Program-made: the position numbers and the translations under genes
Notes under the pieces: model-generated
What the model was told of the DNA's origin: nothing
The model's input: the letters and a program-made list of their open reading frames with translations, nothing else
The model's database searches: none
Assembly (NCBI GenBank): GCA_964035795.1
Contig: OZ038320.1
Coordinates: forward strand, 18,618,589 to 18,682,588
Origin: Pterobdella sp. o SKG-2022
Lineage: Eukaryota > Annelida > Clitellata > Hirudinida > Piscicolidae
Direction: 5' to 3'
Length of the DNA: 64,000 nt
Shown here: positions 35,901 to 44,999 of the stretch, piece after piece
Position numbering within the stretch: position 1 is the first letter of the stretch
How the letters are laid out: every line of letters starts with the position of its first letter

Positions 35901-38595
35901 TTAAAGTACTCTTCAACTGTTCGGTCTCCTATCATATCTAAAACCTCGCTCCGAAATCTCCAAATAATTCAAAATATGGCACTTAGAACTATAACTGGGT
36001 GCACCAAAGACACACAAATACAACCTCTACAAAATGAAACTAAAATACTACCATTACAATATCACTTCACTCTTAATGCTTTGCAAATCAACCAAAAAGC
36101 TTCTCTTCTCTCTCATACTCTTCATTGTATAACCAAACAATTTCAACACCCTAGATATAAAAAATTTTGATAACATCAACAGTTATACAGTAAATATAAA
36201 AACTGAAGCAACAAATATTAATCCTAAAATAATGAAATCTAAACTCAAGAGAAACATTATCAAGTACATTAAAATTCAAAAACGTCTTTGATTTTTAACG
36301 TACTTGATAATGTCACTTTGTTAACGAAAAGCTTTGTACTTCATAAAATTACCTTTAGTGTTCAAATAATTTGCAGTATTTACTTTGGCTAAAGAAGATT
36401 ATTAACTTCAAACGAACACACTCGACTTTTGTACTCAAATACATTCAAATAATGCACAACAAAATATTAAACAAACAATCGCCTCTCATCAACCTATCAG
36501 AAGCTATCTTGAAGCCTAGTAATCGTCTTCTTCTATCCAAATTAAAAACCAAAAATCACCTATTCCCCAATCATATCTTAATAAAATTTCATCTTCATCT
36601 CATCCTCGATTATTGTGTCCTCTTTATCATGTAAAAGTGGAACGTGCGCCAACATTGGATAAGACTACCACCTCATCGTCACAAAGATCAAGATACAGTT
36701 ATCTACTGGAAAAACTCAGCCAAAACTAAGGAAAGAGTTCAATATTAGAGAACTGTAACAAAAAAAAACAAAGCAAATGTTTTAGATTTCACTACACAAC
36801 CGCTTCAAGGTACTAGAGTCAATCGAAGCATAAACAACTGAGCAGAGATGGTCAAAATTCAAAAAAGCAGCTGTAAGTGCATGTGAAAACACCTTGGAAC
36901 GAACACATTTTAAAGAGAAACTGTGAATCAGTGACGAAACTGACGATTTGGCTCTACTATCTGCAAGACATGCAGGAGAAAGTGAACCATCTTGAAACAA
37001 CAGCAAAAAAGGTTGGTCTGGAAATTAGCCATAAAAAGACCAAGTTACTGCGCATTACTAACCAACAAAAAGGTTCAGTTACCGTCTCCAAAGAACAGAT
37101 GTCGACAACTTCGTGTTCCTAGCTAGCAAAAACAGCCAAATGGGAGGTACGGATGAAAACATCAAAGCTAGGCTGAAGAAAGCTCGACAAGCATTTGCCG
37201 TGTTAAGACCCGTGTGGAGAGCGAACTGCATCTCCACCAAAACTAAACTCAGAATCTTCAACTCCAACGTGAAGTCTGTGCTTCTTTATGGGTCAAAAAC
37301 TTGGAGAGCGATCAACACCAAAACGGCAAAGATGCAAACCTTCGTCAATGGCTGCCTTCGACAGATCCTCCGTTTGAGATGGTTTGACAAAGTGCCGAAC
37401 GCCGAGCTATGGACATCCACAAATCAACAACCAATAAATGTCCAAGTCAAACGGCGAAAATGGCAATGAATCGGTCACACCCTACGGAAAGAGTCTGGAA
37501 ATATTACCAGACAGGCTTTTGAATGGAACCCGCAAGGGAAGAGAAGGAGGGGACGTTCAAAGCAGACCTGGAGAAGAAGTCTAAATTGTGAGCTGCGGAA
37601 CTCTGGCTTAACATGGGAAGAGGCCAAAACCAGTGCCAGAGACAGAGGGAGATGGAAGAAAGTTGTTGAGGCCCTATGCTCCCTTAGGAGTCTAAAAGAA
37701 TAATAATAATAAATAATGTTGTGATCACAACCAATAATAGTAGAAACAGAAATTAAATCTATTTTTTCAGCGTTTTCTAAAACGAATGAAGTCAATTTGA
37801 ATTAGGTGCTCAGCAGGATGTTTCAATATTTATAACTTTTGGTCGAATTTTTGAAAAAGCGCGTTTCAAGATTGGCTTGTTGGAAGAAAGTTTCAAGGAG
37901 TTCACCATTTCGATTCGCGACGTCATAATATGAAAATTTACCAGATATTTGGGCATTGAAGCCACCACCGACAATCATGTTGTTGTGAGAAGGTAGGTTA
38001 AAAAGCAGGTTGTCCTTGTAAAGAAAGTGGTCTTTTTGGATGCAGACAATATGAAGGTTGAATTTGTTGATGTGAAAATTGAGTTCACTCTGGGCAAACT
38101 TAGAGTTGAGTGAGCGGCAGTTAAGAGTGTTAATGTTGTAGGTTCGTTTGAGTCGGAAAATCCTTTTGTTGGACAAGTTGGATTTTTTATTTAGATTCAA
38201 ACCAGACTCTTGATTGATTACGTTTGGGCTAACACAATGATGGATTGTCACCGGCTTTAACCGTAATGCTGCTAGAGAAATCAATCATGTTTTCTAATAG
38301 TTATGATTATTGAATGCTACATTAAATTTAAACGTGAAACATGATGATATATTTGGATGTACAAAAATATTTCTGTTCTATTATGAAATAAATTTTTAAT
38401 AAGCTTTTATAATGAGAAAAGCGCCTATAAAATCCATTTTAATATAATTCGTGTTAAAAAATATACTTTTAGAATGAGTATTGAAAAAAGAATACTAATA
38501 TTTTTTACATTCTTACCTTGTCCACACTTGGACCATTTGAGGGAGCCAGTACAGGAAAGATAAAGCAAACAAATAAACACACTCGTTTGGTGCAT
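32987..38595 (-). CDS. NPC2-like secreted lipid-binding protein (ML domain), complete, 4 exons
   Basis: Exons on the minus strand: 38595-38517, 34522-34421, 34093-33918 and 33079-32987; 450 nt, 149 aa, all phases match. NPC2/ML proteins are small secreted or lysosomal beta-sandwich proteins that hold a sterol or other lipid. Exon 1 gives a signal peptide (MHQTSVFICLLYLSCTGS) then LKWSKCGQG. Exon 2 has SGCQLDKVCRF and FHLNITFKA. Exon 3 has YREVYGVQIPFPLE, NACEIEEYQCPILKG and HTYQSLIPL. Exon 4 has RIRWQAIDDDNNVIFCLRFR. Six cysteines match the three NPC2 disulfides. Exon 3 is 176 nt and intron phases are 1, 1, 0, exactly as in the two paralogues on the plus strand. Intron 1 (about 3.9 kb) is filled with LINE debris. 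The cargo cannot be told from sequence. Confidence 0.9.
33380..33490. mobile_element. MITE of the TTATCGAAAATTATAG family (intron 3 of the NPC2-like gene)
   Basis: TTTTCGATAAGTTTAGCCTT at the left pairs with AAGGCTAGACTTATCGAAA at the right, leaving a short spacer. It has the same arms as the element at 3341-3519. Confidence 0.65.
35454..36700 (+). pseudogene. Decayed CR1/L2-like non-LTR retrotransposon tail (NPC2-like intron 1)
   Basis: Frames give KYSSTVRSPIISKTSLRNLQ, IIQNMALRTITGCTKDTQIQ, NETKILPLQYHFTLNALQIN then QKASLLSHTLHC. This is the post-RT tail typical of these elements (WSPIISKTNLKKLQxIQNxALRIATGCTKDT). Weaker similarity continues to about 36640. The tail is interrupted at about 36253-36352 by a hairpin-core element. 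It carries many stops and frameshifts. Confidence 0.75.
36253..36352. repeat. Partial hairpin-core element (copy 5) inside a LINE relic
   Basis: ACATTATCAAGTACATTAA and, inverted, TTAACGTACTTGATAATGTC are present, followed by the core in reverse (GTTAACGAAAAGCTTTGTAC). It shares the inner core of the foldback family, but the outer arms are not clearly palindromic here. Confidence 0.55.
36785..37720 (+). pseudogene. RTE-like non-LTR retrotransposon, internally deleted, 3' end intact
   Basis: Starts with an endonuclease-RT linker (RFKVLESIEA, TTEQRWSKFKKAAVSACENT) and jumps to the RT thumb (KVGLEISHKKTKLLRI). It continues through KARLKKARQAFAVLRPVWRA, KTKLRIFNSNVKSVLLYGSK, FVNGCLRQILRLRWFDKVPN and KRRKWQ, and past a stop to IGHTLRKESGNITRQAFEW, NPQGKRRRGRSKQTWRRSLN and GRWKKVVEALCS. 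It ends with an (AAT)n tail at about 37700-37716. The RT core is deleted. Confidence 0.85.
37823..38284 (-). pseudogene. Fragment of a LINE apurinic-type endonuclease domain
   Basis: Open on the minus strand: NINTLNCRSLNSKFAQSELN, FHINKFNLHIVCIQK, then FNAQISGKFSYYDVANRNG and ELLETFFQQANLETRF. This is the N-terminal strand of the endonuclease joined to its GDFNA-like block (here GGGFNAQ), with the middle deleted. It is a separate insertion, inverse to the neighbouring RTE-like relic. Confidence 0.75.
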
Positions 38596-39660
38596 TTTAT
38601 AAATTTTGCTTTTACAGCAAACTAAAATTTTGATAAATATTTGAATTAGGTAATTTTTGCGGATTTTTTAACTTCTGTGTTTTTAATTGCATTCAAGTTA
38701 TTGAAATCATTTAAAATGAAACGAGCAGCTCAAATTTAAAACCCAATGTCTAATTATATATTATATTTTTTCAGTTTGTGAGTCTATTTTCAAATTCCCT
38801 TTTTTGAAGCATGATTCAAATAGAAGTTATAAAGATTTGGCTTCGTGAAAAAATTTGGAATTTTTTGTTTTATTTATATATTTTTGGTCTTTCCAAAAAA
38901 TTTATATAGAAATAATTTTGTATCATGAATAAACTGTTCATTTTCAATAATTGTTTTGAATAAAAATTCAACAAAAATTTACCTATAGAAAATATATAGG
39001 AAAGTCTAATCTCCTACTTATGCTATAATCTAATGACAAGCAGTTTTTAAAAAATTAAACACAAATAAAGTGGTTATTTGTATATTAGTACTATTATTTC
39101 AGGTTATGAAATAAAGTTTTTAGTAGTAAATGAGGAAATTGCTAGAAGAATGAGGATTTAAAAAAGTTCTTGTCATTTAAGGAACAAAGATGAGTGTTGT
39201 TAAAAAAGAATACAATTGAACTTAATCCATTTTTAGAGATGGAAAAATATATGAAGAGAAAAAAATAATTATTTATAGTAACTAATGTATAAAAATATTT
39301 TATATTTTTGATCCTAAGAAATAATTTGATATCAATACAATTTTTCAGTATATCTAGACTATAAGCTGATTTAGTTTATATGCTAATTGGTTGATTAATT
39401 ATAATAAAAAAATACAAATTTAATTTTTAAAGAAAAAAAGTCAAAAAAGTTGTTAAAAATCATCCACGTGAAAAATCCAAAAAACCCCAATATCATCTAA
39501 AAAGACTTCTTATGTGTAATTGTTTCATCTTCTACTTGGTGTCATGCCTTTAAAATCAGAGAAATTATGATAAACAGATACAAACCAAATTTTATCATTG
39601 ACCCAAACACGCCAACGATTTTACATCGAATGCCTACACAAAACATGAACTTGAAAAAAC
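38596..39660. other. Gene-free AT-rich stretch
   Basis: 5' flank of the minus-strand NPC2-like gene and beyond. No coding frame, hairpin or recognised repeat was seen. Confidence 0.6.
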
Positions 39661-39683
39661 AAATTATTCAAACCTAATTAATA

Positions 39684-41040
39684 TTGAATCTATTTGTTTC
39701 TGGTAGAAGCGCCACTGATGCAGTTTTTATTGTTCGTCAGTTGAAGGAAAAATATCTAGCCGCCAAAAACCCACTCTTTTTTGTTTTTGTTGACTTAGAG
39801 AAAGCCTTTGATCGAGTTCCGCGCAAAGTGATTTGGTGGGCAATGAGAAAGCTCGGAGTTGAAGAATGGGCTGTCCGTGTAGTTCAGAGCATGTATATTG
39901 GAGCAATAAGTCGGGTACGCATTAATAACCAGCTCAGCGATGAGTTTGGTGTAAATGTTGGTGTACATCAGGGATCTGTATTGAGTCCTTTACTTTTTAT
40001 TCTTGTTTTGGAAGTTTTGTCTAGAGAGTTAAGAACCGGTGTTCTTTGGGAACTTTTATATGCTGATGACCTGGTTTTGATCTCAGAATTGCTAGACGAT
40101 TGTATAACCAAATTTAAAAAATGGAAACTTGAAATAGAAAGTGAAGGATTGCAGGTGAACTCCAAAAAAACAAAATTCATGATGCTCGGTTCTAAAAACT
40201 TGGAGGATTCCGAAGCTTCTCTTTGCAAAGTATGCCGCAAAGGTGTTGGCATCGTTGTTTTTTGCTCAACCTGCTTTCATAGGGTCTACATAAGATGTAG
40301 TGGTTTGACTGAAAGACTGAAGGATCAAGCTTATGTATGTCCTCGATGTTTCAATTTAGCGCCACTATTGGATTATAGGCCTATCAAAGAGGCTATAGTT
40401 GGTAATGCCACAATGGATGTAGAACCGAAGTTTTGCTATCTTGGTGATATGTTGTGTGCAGATGGAGGTTGTGAACTGGCAGTTATCACCAGATGTTCAG
40501 TTGCCTAGGGTAAATTTAAAAAACTGTTTTTTATATTGACCTCTAAACAGATCACTTTGGAACTTCGTGGCAAATTATGCACATCTTGTGTGCGTTCTGC
40601 CTTGATATATGGCAGTGAAAACTGGGCTCTAACAATTGCTGTTTTTGCAAAGGCTACAACGCAACGATAGGTCTATGATTCCCTGGATATGTGGCGTTAA
40701 GCCAAAGGATAGAAGTCCATCATCAGTTTTTCTCACAAAACTCAAAAGCCCAGACATAAAGACACTGCTACAGTCTTCGTTGGTATGGTCACGTGAGACG
40801 TTCGTCCATGTGTATCAAAGACGTGCTCGAACTTTCTCTGCCTGGAGGTCGTTTCCGTGGTAGACCAGCAAAAACTTGGTTGAGTTGTGTTGAAAAGGAT
40901 ATGGAATCCTATGGCCTGGAAAATGCGGATCCACTCAATAGAGCTGAGTGGAGAAAGTGTATTAGTCGACTGCTATATACCCCAGCTACTGGGACGCTTA
41001 CAGCAGTATAATCTAATATGGATATTATTATTTATTATTA
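39684..41040 (+). pseudogene. Non-LTR retrotransposon: reverse transcriptase plus PHD-like zinc finger, 5'-truncated and frameshifted
   Basis: The longest frame (39684-40508) covers RT palm motifs: GRSATDAVFIVRQLKEKY, FFVFVDLEKAFDRVPRKVIW, GVHQGSVLSPLLFILVLEVL and the catalytic LLYADDLVLI. It is followed by KTKFMMLGSK, then a Cys-rich finger (CKVCRKGVG, FCSTCFHRVYIRCSGL, YVCPRC) and FCYLGDMLCADGG. After frameshifts the tail continues with LYGSENWAL-like sequence, VYQRRARTF, GRFRGRPAKTWLSCVEKDM and NRAEWRKCISRLL, ending in an ATT-rich simple tail. The same 3' end occurs at 18947-19015. Confidence 0.88.
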
Positions 41041-41303
41041 TCTCTCAAAGACACAAGAATGAAGACTTTCCTAATCACAGAAGAACCTCTACATTTGAAT
41101 GAAATAAACTAAAGCTTTGTTCTCACCAATACTTTTGAATTAAGTGATCATAAAAATTAATTGTGATAAGTCATCAGTTTTTAGTTACTTTTGCTGCTTA
41201 TGAGTTTTATAACTGTTCATAATTTACTTCCTTAAGAATCTCTCAACTAGAAGGCCTACGTCACAAATAAACAATAATATATTTTAATAGTTTGGTTTCT
41301 CAG

Positions 41304-43438
41304 ATGGATAGATCTTTTTATTGTGCTTGTGTTTTTCTTCCTTTTCTCCATGGCTGTAGTCTGTGTGATACAAATTTAATTAATTCTTAAACATTTTCAA
41401 CATTATGAGTCACATTTATAAATTGAATTATACAAAAAAATTATGGATATAATAAAATAATTTGTTGAAAACTTATTTCAAGATTTAAAATTCAAAAAAT
41501 CGACAGTAATCCATCGTTTAAAAGACGTAGCATTAAAGAGCACTGCCTCTTTCAACAACCTCATCAAATTGTCTGAAATGGTAGACGGTAATAAAGACAC
41601 ATGTACTTCAGTTATGTCAGATGTTGAAAATCGTGGGTGTATTTAGAATTTAATTTCGTAAAAGTTTCAGAAATTTTCAAATTTGGATAAACTTGATTTA
41701 CTGAACTCAAAATTTACTAAAAATTATCTATAATCGCAAGGATATTTTGTGGTGCTGGATAGCAAATACACAGTCAGCAAATTCTGCATGAATTTCTATT
41801 ACTACAATGAAAGTTTGATAAAAATATTTATATTATTTTTAGCACCTTTTGCATAACGAATGTTATTAAATGTAACTTTTTTACTTTTATCTAATGTTAT
41901 AAATTTCAGTTATACAAGTTTTAATTATTTTTAAAAGCTGGATCAGTCACAGTAAAAATCAAAAAAGAAAACAAGAATAATTATGAATTCATCTCAAAAC
42001 ACACTATTATTTTTGATAAAAATGTTATAGAAGATACTTTTGATAAAAAGAAGATAACATCTGTTCTAATAGAATTTCCTAAAAATGGAATGTCCAGCTT
42101 TTGTTTGTTTTCAGTCGAAGGAGAAAAAAAGGGTTTTGCCGATATCAGACGTGTAAAAAAGCAAAGTGACGTAACTGGTAAGTAATTGGTTTCGTAAAAA
42201 ATTTTAAGTAAATAATAAAGGCAAAAATTTTAGAAAAGCAATACGCGAAAATCTTTCAAACATTTTACGACTCAACTAGAGGTTCAGGTATGAACTTCAA
42301 AAGTTGCGATATTAACCCTGACGAGAGAAGCAAAGAGTATTTGCTTGAGTTGGACAAGGAATATGAAGCTGAAGATTTTTGTGTTGATATTACATTGAAG
42401 AGAAGTTCGATTTTTGATTTTATTTTTTTGTTTAATTGGATTTATCCTTTTTGGTGCCGAAAGATGAACCTTGTAGTAAGGAACCGCTATATTGAAGGTT
42501 GAAATGTCCTAATGCATGCTATAGATGACTAGATTAAACCCACTAGGATAGGTAACGTGAGAAGATTCACACTTTTTTAGTCTAAATGTAGAGCTGAATT
42601 TTTTAAACTACTTTTTTTGATTTTTCGCACTTTGCTCCCTAATTTGTGCCAGTAGTACTGCCGTGAATTGATGTAAAACTTTAATTTTTAAAAATTCAAA
42701 AACACCTTCAATGTTTGCTGAAAATAAAACTTCAACTCTGTTCGAACTTAGGTGATATGAATGGCATGTTCACGATAAGAGGAGGTGTGAACGAAGATAG
42801 CAAAGATATATGGAAGAGTTATCCTACGACAAAAAGCGGCACAAAACTAAATTTGTTGATAAACGGATCTTTCGAAGGAGATATCATCAGGTTCATCTCG
42901 TTGACTTGGGATTCTAATACTGAGTTGCTGGGCGTATGTTCTTTTGATGTAGATTACTCTGACTTCAAAGTAATTAATTACAACGAAGGTGTTAAGTATT
43001 TGTATATTTAAAAAATAGAAAATGAAATAAAATGATATTATCAGAACTACAAATACTGGTAGCTTTGACGTTTTTTTCACTGTTACAGTCTTTAGCCCTC
43101 TGCAACTTTTCCATTATGTAAGTTTCAGAATCTTTTTAAATATCGTAAATACATTATTTTCAAACAGTATTAATTAGTCAAATATCTTATGCGTTCAATT
43201 TGCAAACAGTCTACGGGCCAAGATTAGAAATGAGAAACTAAGGCAATCAATTAAAAGAACCACCTTGCTGCCTTCGACACGAAAAAAAACAGTAGTTTCT
43301 ACGCGAAAAATGCCTTTAATAGATCCAAAAAATAAAAAACTAGAAGCTCCAAAGCTTCATGAAGCAAATCTTGAAACGAAAAAGAGTTTTAGAAAGGACT
43401 CGTCAAATTTCTCTTACGATTCGTCTGATTCCCAATAA
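41304..43438 (+). CDS. Type I membrane protein with two discoidin/fucolectin-like modules
   Basis: Exons 41304-41358, 41507-41632, 41741-41812, 41938-42177, 42234-42404, 42752-42988, 43045-43117 and 43210-43438; 1203 nt, 400 aa, all phases match. The protein starts with a short hydrophobic leader (FYCACVFLPFLHGC). Module 1 has DVALKSTASFNN, MVDGNKDTC and YFVVLDSKYTVSKFCMNFYY, in the order of galactose-binding F5/8 or fucolectin folds, and ends SSFCLFSVEG. Module 2 repeats the plan: NFKSCDIN, YLLELDKEYEAEDFCVDITL, FTIRGGVNE, FISLTWDS and LLGVCSFDV. A hydrophobic helix (LVALTFFSLLQSLALCNFSI) follows, then a basic Ser/Lys-rich tail of about 75 residues ending DSSDSQ. The family assignment is inferred from layout; similarity is distant. 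It may be a cell-surface glycan-binding protein, unproven. Confidence 0.72.
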
Positions 43439-43566
43439 TCTCAATTTCTGCCATAAGATCACTCATATTAGTAACGAATAATTTAATTTTAATTTTAATC
43501 AGTTACTTTCCAGTAAAATCTACATTTCAAGAAAATTTTCATTAGTTTCACTAACAGTTTGTTTAA

Positions 43567-43680
43567 CAGTAAGGACAACAAACAAAGTATTCATTAAATG
43601 ACACGAAGCTTTTCGTAAAGCTAGCTTACATTATCAAGTGGTGTCATTTAATAAATACTTTGTGTTTGTTGTCCTTACTT
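43567..43680. mobile_element. Foldback hairpin element, copy 6
   Basis: AGTAAGGACAACAAACAAAG at the left pairs with GTTTGTTGTCCTTACT at the right, and ATTAAATGACAC with GTGTCATTTAAT. The loop carries CGAAGCTTTTCGTAAAGC and ACATTATCAAGTG. The outer arms are unlike those of the other copies. Confidence 0.8.
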
Positions 43681-43699
43681 TTAGATTCAGGCTATTGTA

Positions 43700-44690
43700 C
43701 TTCATCAGTTTGTTTAACATTTTGACATTTTTTCATTTAAGCACAAATTTCTTTATACAACGTTGTATTTTTAATTATATAAATTATTCACTTATGGTCT
43801 CAATCACAAAAAATAAATATGACTATGTTCATACTTTGAAAAAGATCAATTGAAATTAATAATTCGTAAAAAAGATAGAAGTTTCTCAACAACTTTTTAA
43901 ACTTATTTCATAAATTCAAAAGAAAAAAAATTTTCCGGTTATAAAGTCTCAAACTTTAATTCATATATAAAAATATATGAAAAAAATAAAAATTCAATGT
44001 TGATATCATCTTTTTTAAAAATTTTTATTTCATTAAGCTGTTTTGCATTACGTTTTTGTGTTTTACGCATTTCATACAAGCGTTTTAGGATTATCAAATA
44101 TGTCTCAAAAGAATTCAAACTAAGAAAAAAAATTCAATATAAAAGATATACTTGACATGTAAAATTATATGGCAAATTTGAAGAAAAGCCTGAGAAAGTG
44201 GTATGTTCATGAACGATTTTTAGGCTTGAAGGATCACGAAGATGTAAGCTTGAAGTTGGAATTAACATGATTGAGATAAAGCGTTCGTGGATGAGAAAAA
44301 AGTTTTGTTGAAATGAAATTGAGACCAAGAGTTATTCAACTTTTGGGGAAAAACTTGTTTTTAAGGAACAGAACTTTATACGCAAATTAGCTTCCCTGAA
44401 GAGAGACTGAATGGAATTAATTTTTGAGCATCAAAGCTTTAGCAAAACTAAAGAAAAAATCTTCAAAAGTCCACATACAAAAAACTGGTTTTATTTACCA
44501 GACAACAATTTGAGTCAGATTTTTAAAAATATTTTATTTAAGCTCGAATTTATAATTCCAAAAGCTTCTTTGTATATTTAGAAATAAATAAATAAAATTC
44601 AAAAGCTAGACTGAAAAAACTAAATGGATTGGATCACTTGCTGAAGTCTACAATAGCTTTTTTATCTTTCCTCCAGCTGCTCGTCGCTTT
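43700..44690. other. Gene-free AT-rich stretch
   Basis: No supported coding frame. A short segment (44160-44300) has more balanced base composition and reads open for about 60 residues on the minus strand, but it matches nothing I recognise. Confidence 0.5.
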
Positions 44691-44696
44691 TGTTAT

Positions 44697-44872
44697 GTAA
44701 TGTAATGTGGTTTTATAAAGCCGCTTTTTTTACTAGCTCAAAGCGCTTTCTAAAAATTTAATGTAGTGAAAACACATTGTGGAACAGTGTGTTAATTGTC
44801 GGCCCACACGGGATCGAAACCGGTAACTTTTGATAACAAGTCTAATGCTCAGCCACTGAGCTTTAGGGGCTC
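44697..44872 (-). repeat. tRNA-derived SINE, reverse copy
   Basis: Minus-strand reading: AGCTCAGTGGCTGAGCATTA, then GTTACCGGTTTCGATCCCGT (a good B box), GTGGGCCGACAATTAACACA, CTGTTCCACAATGTGTTTTC and a GCGCTTT...ATTACATT tail. It is intact from head to tail. Confidence 0.85.
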
Positions 44873-44999
44873 TTATTAGAAAAAACTTACATTTTCTCAA
44901 ACTTCATGCAAAAGCTTGCATGCTTTTGTACAATAAACTTTTTTGTTATAACTACGTGATACCTTCTTAATCTAACTTTCATTTTTTTATGTTCAAGCT

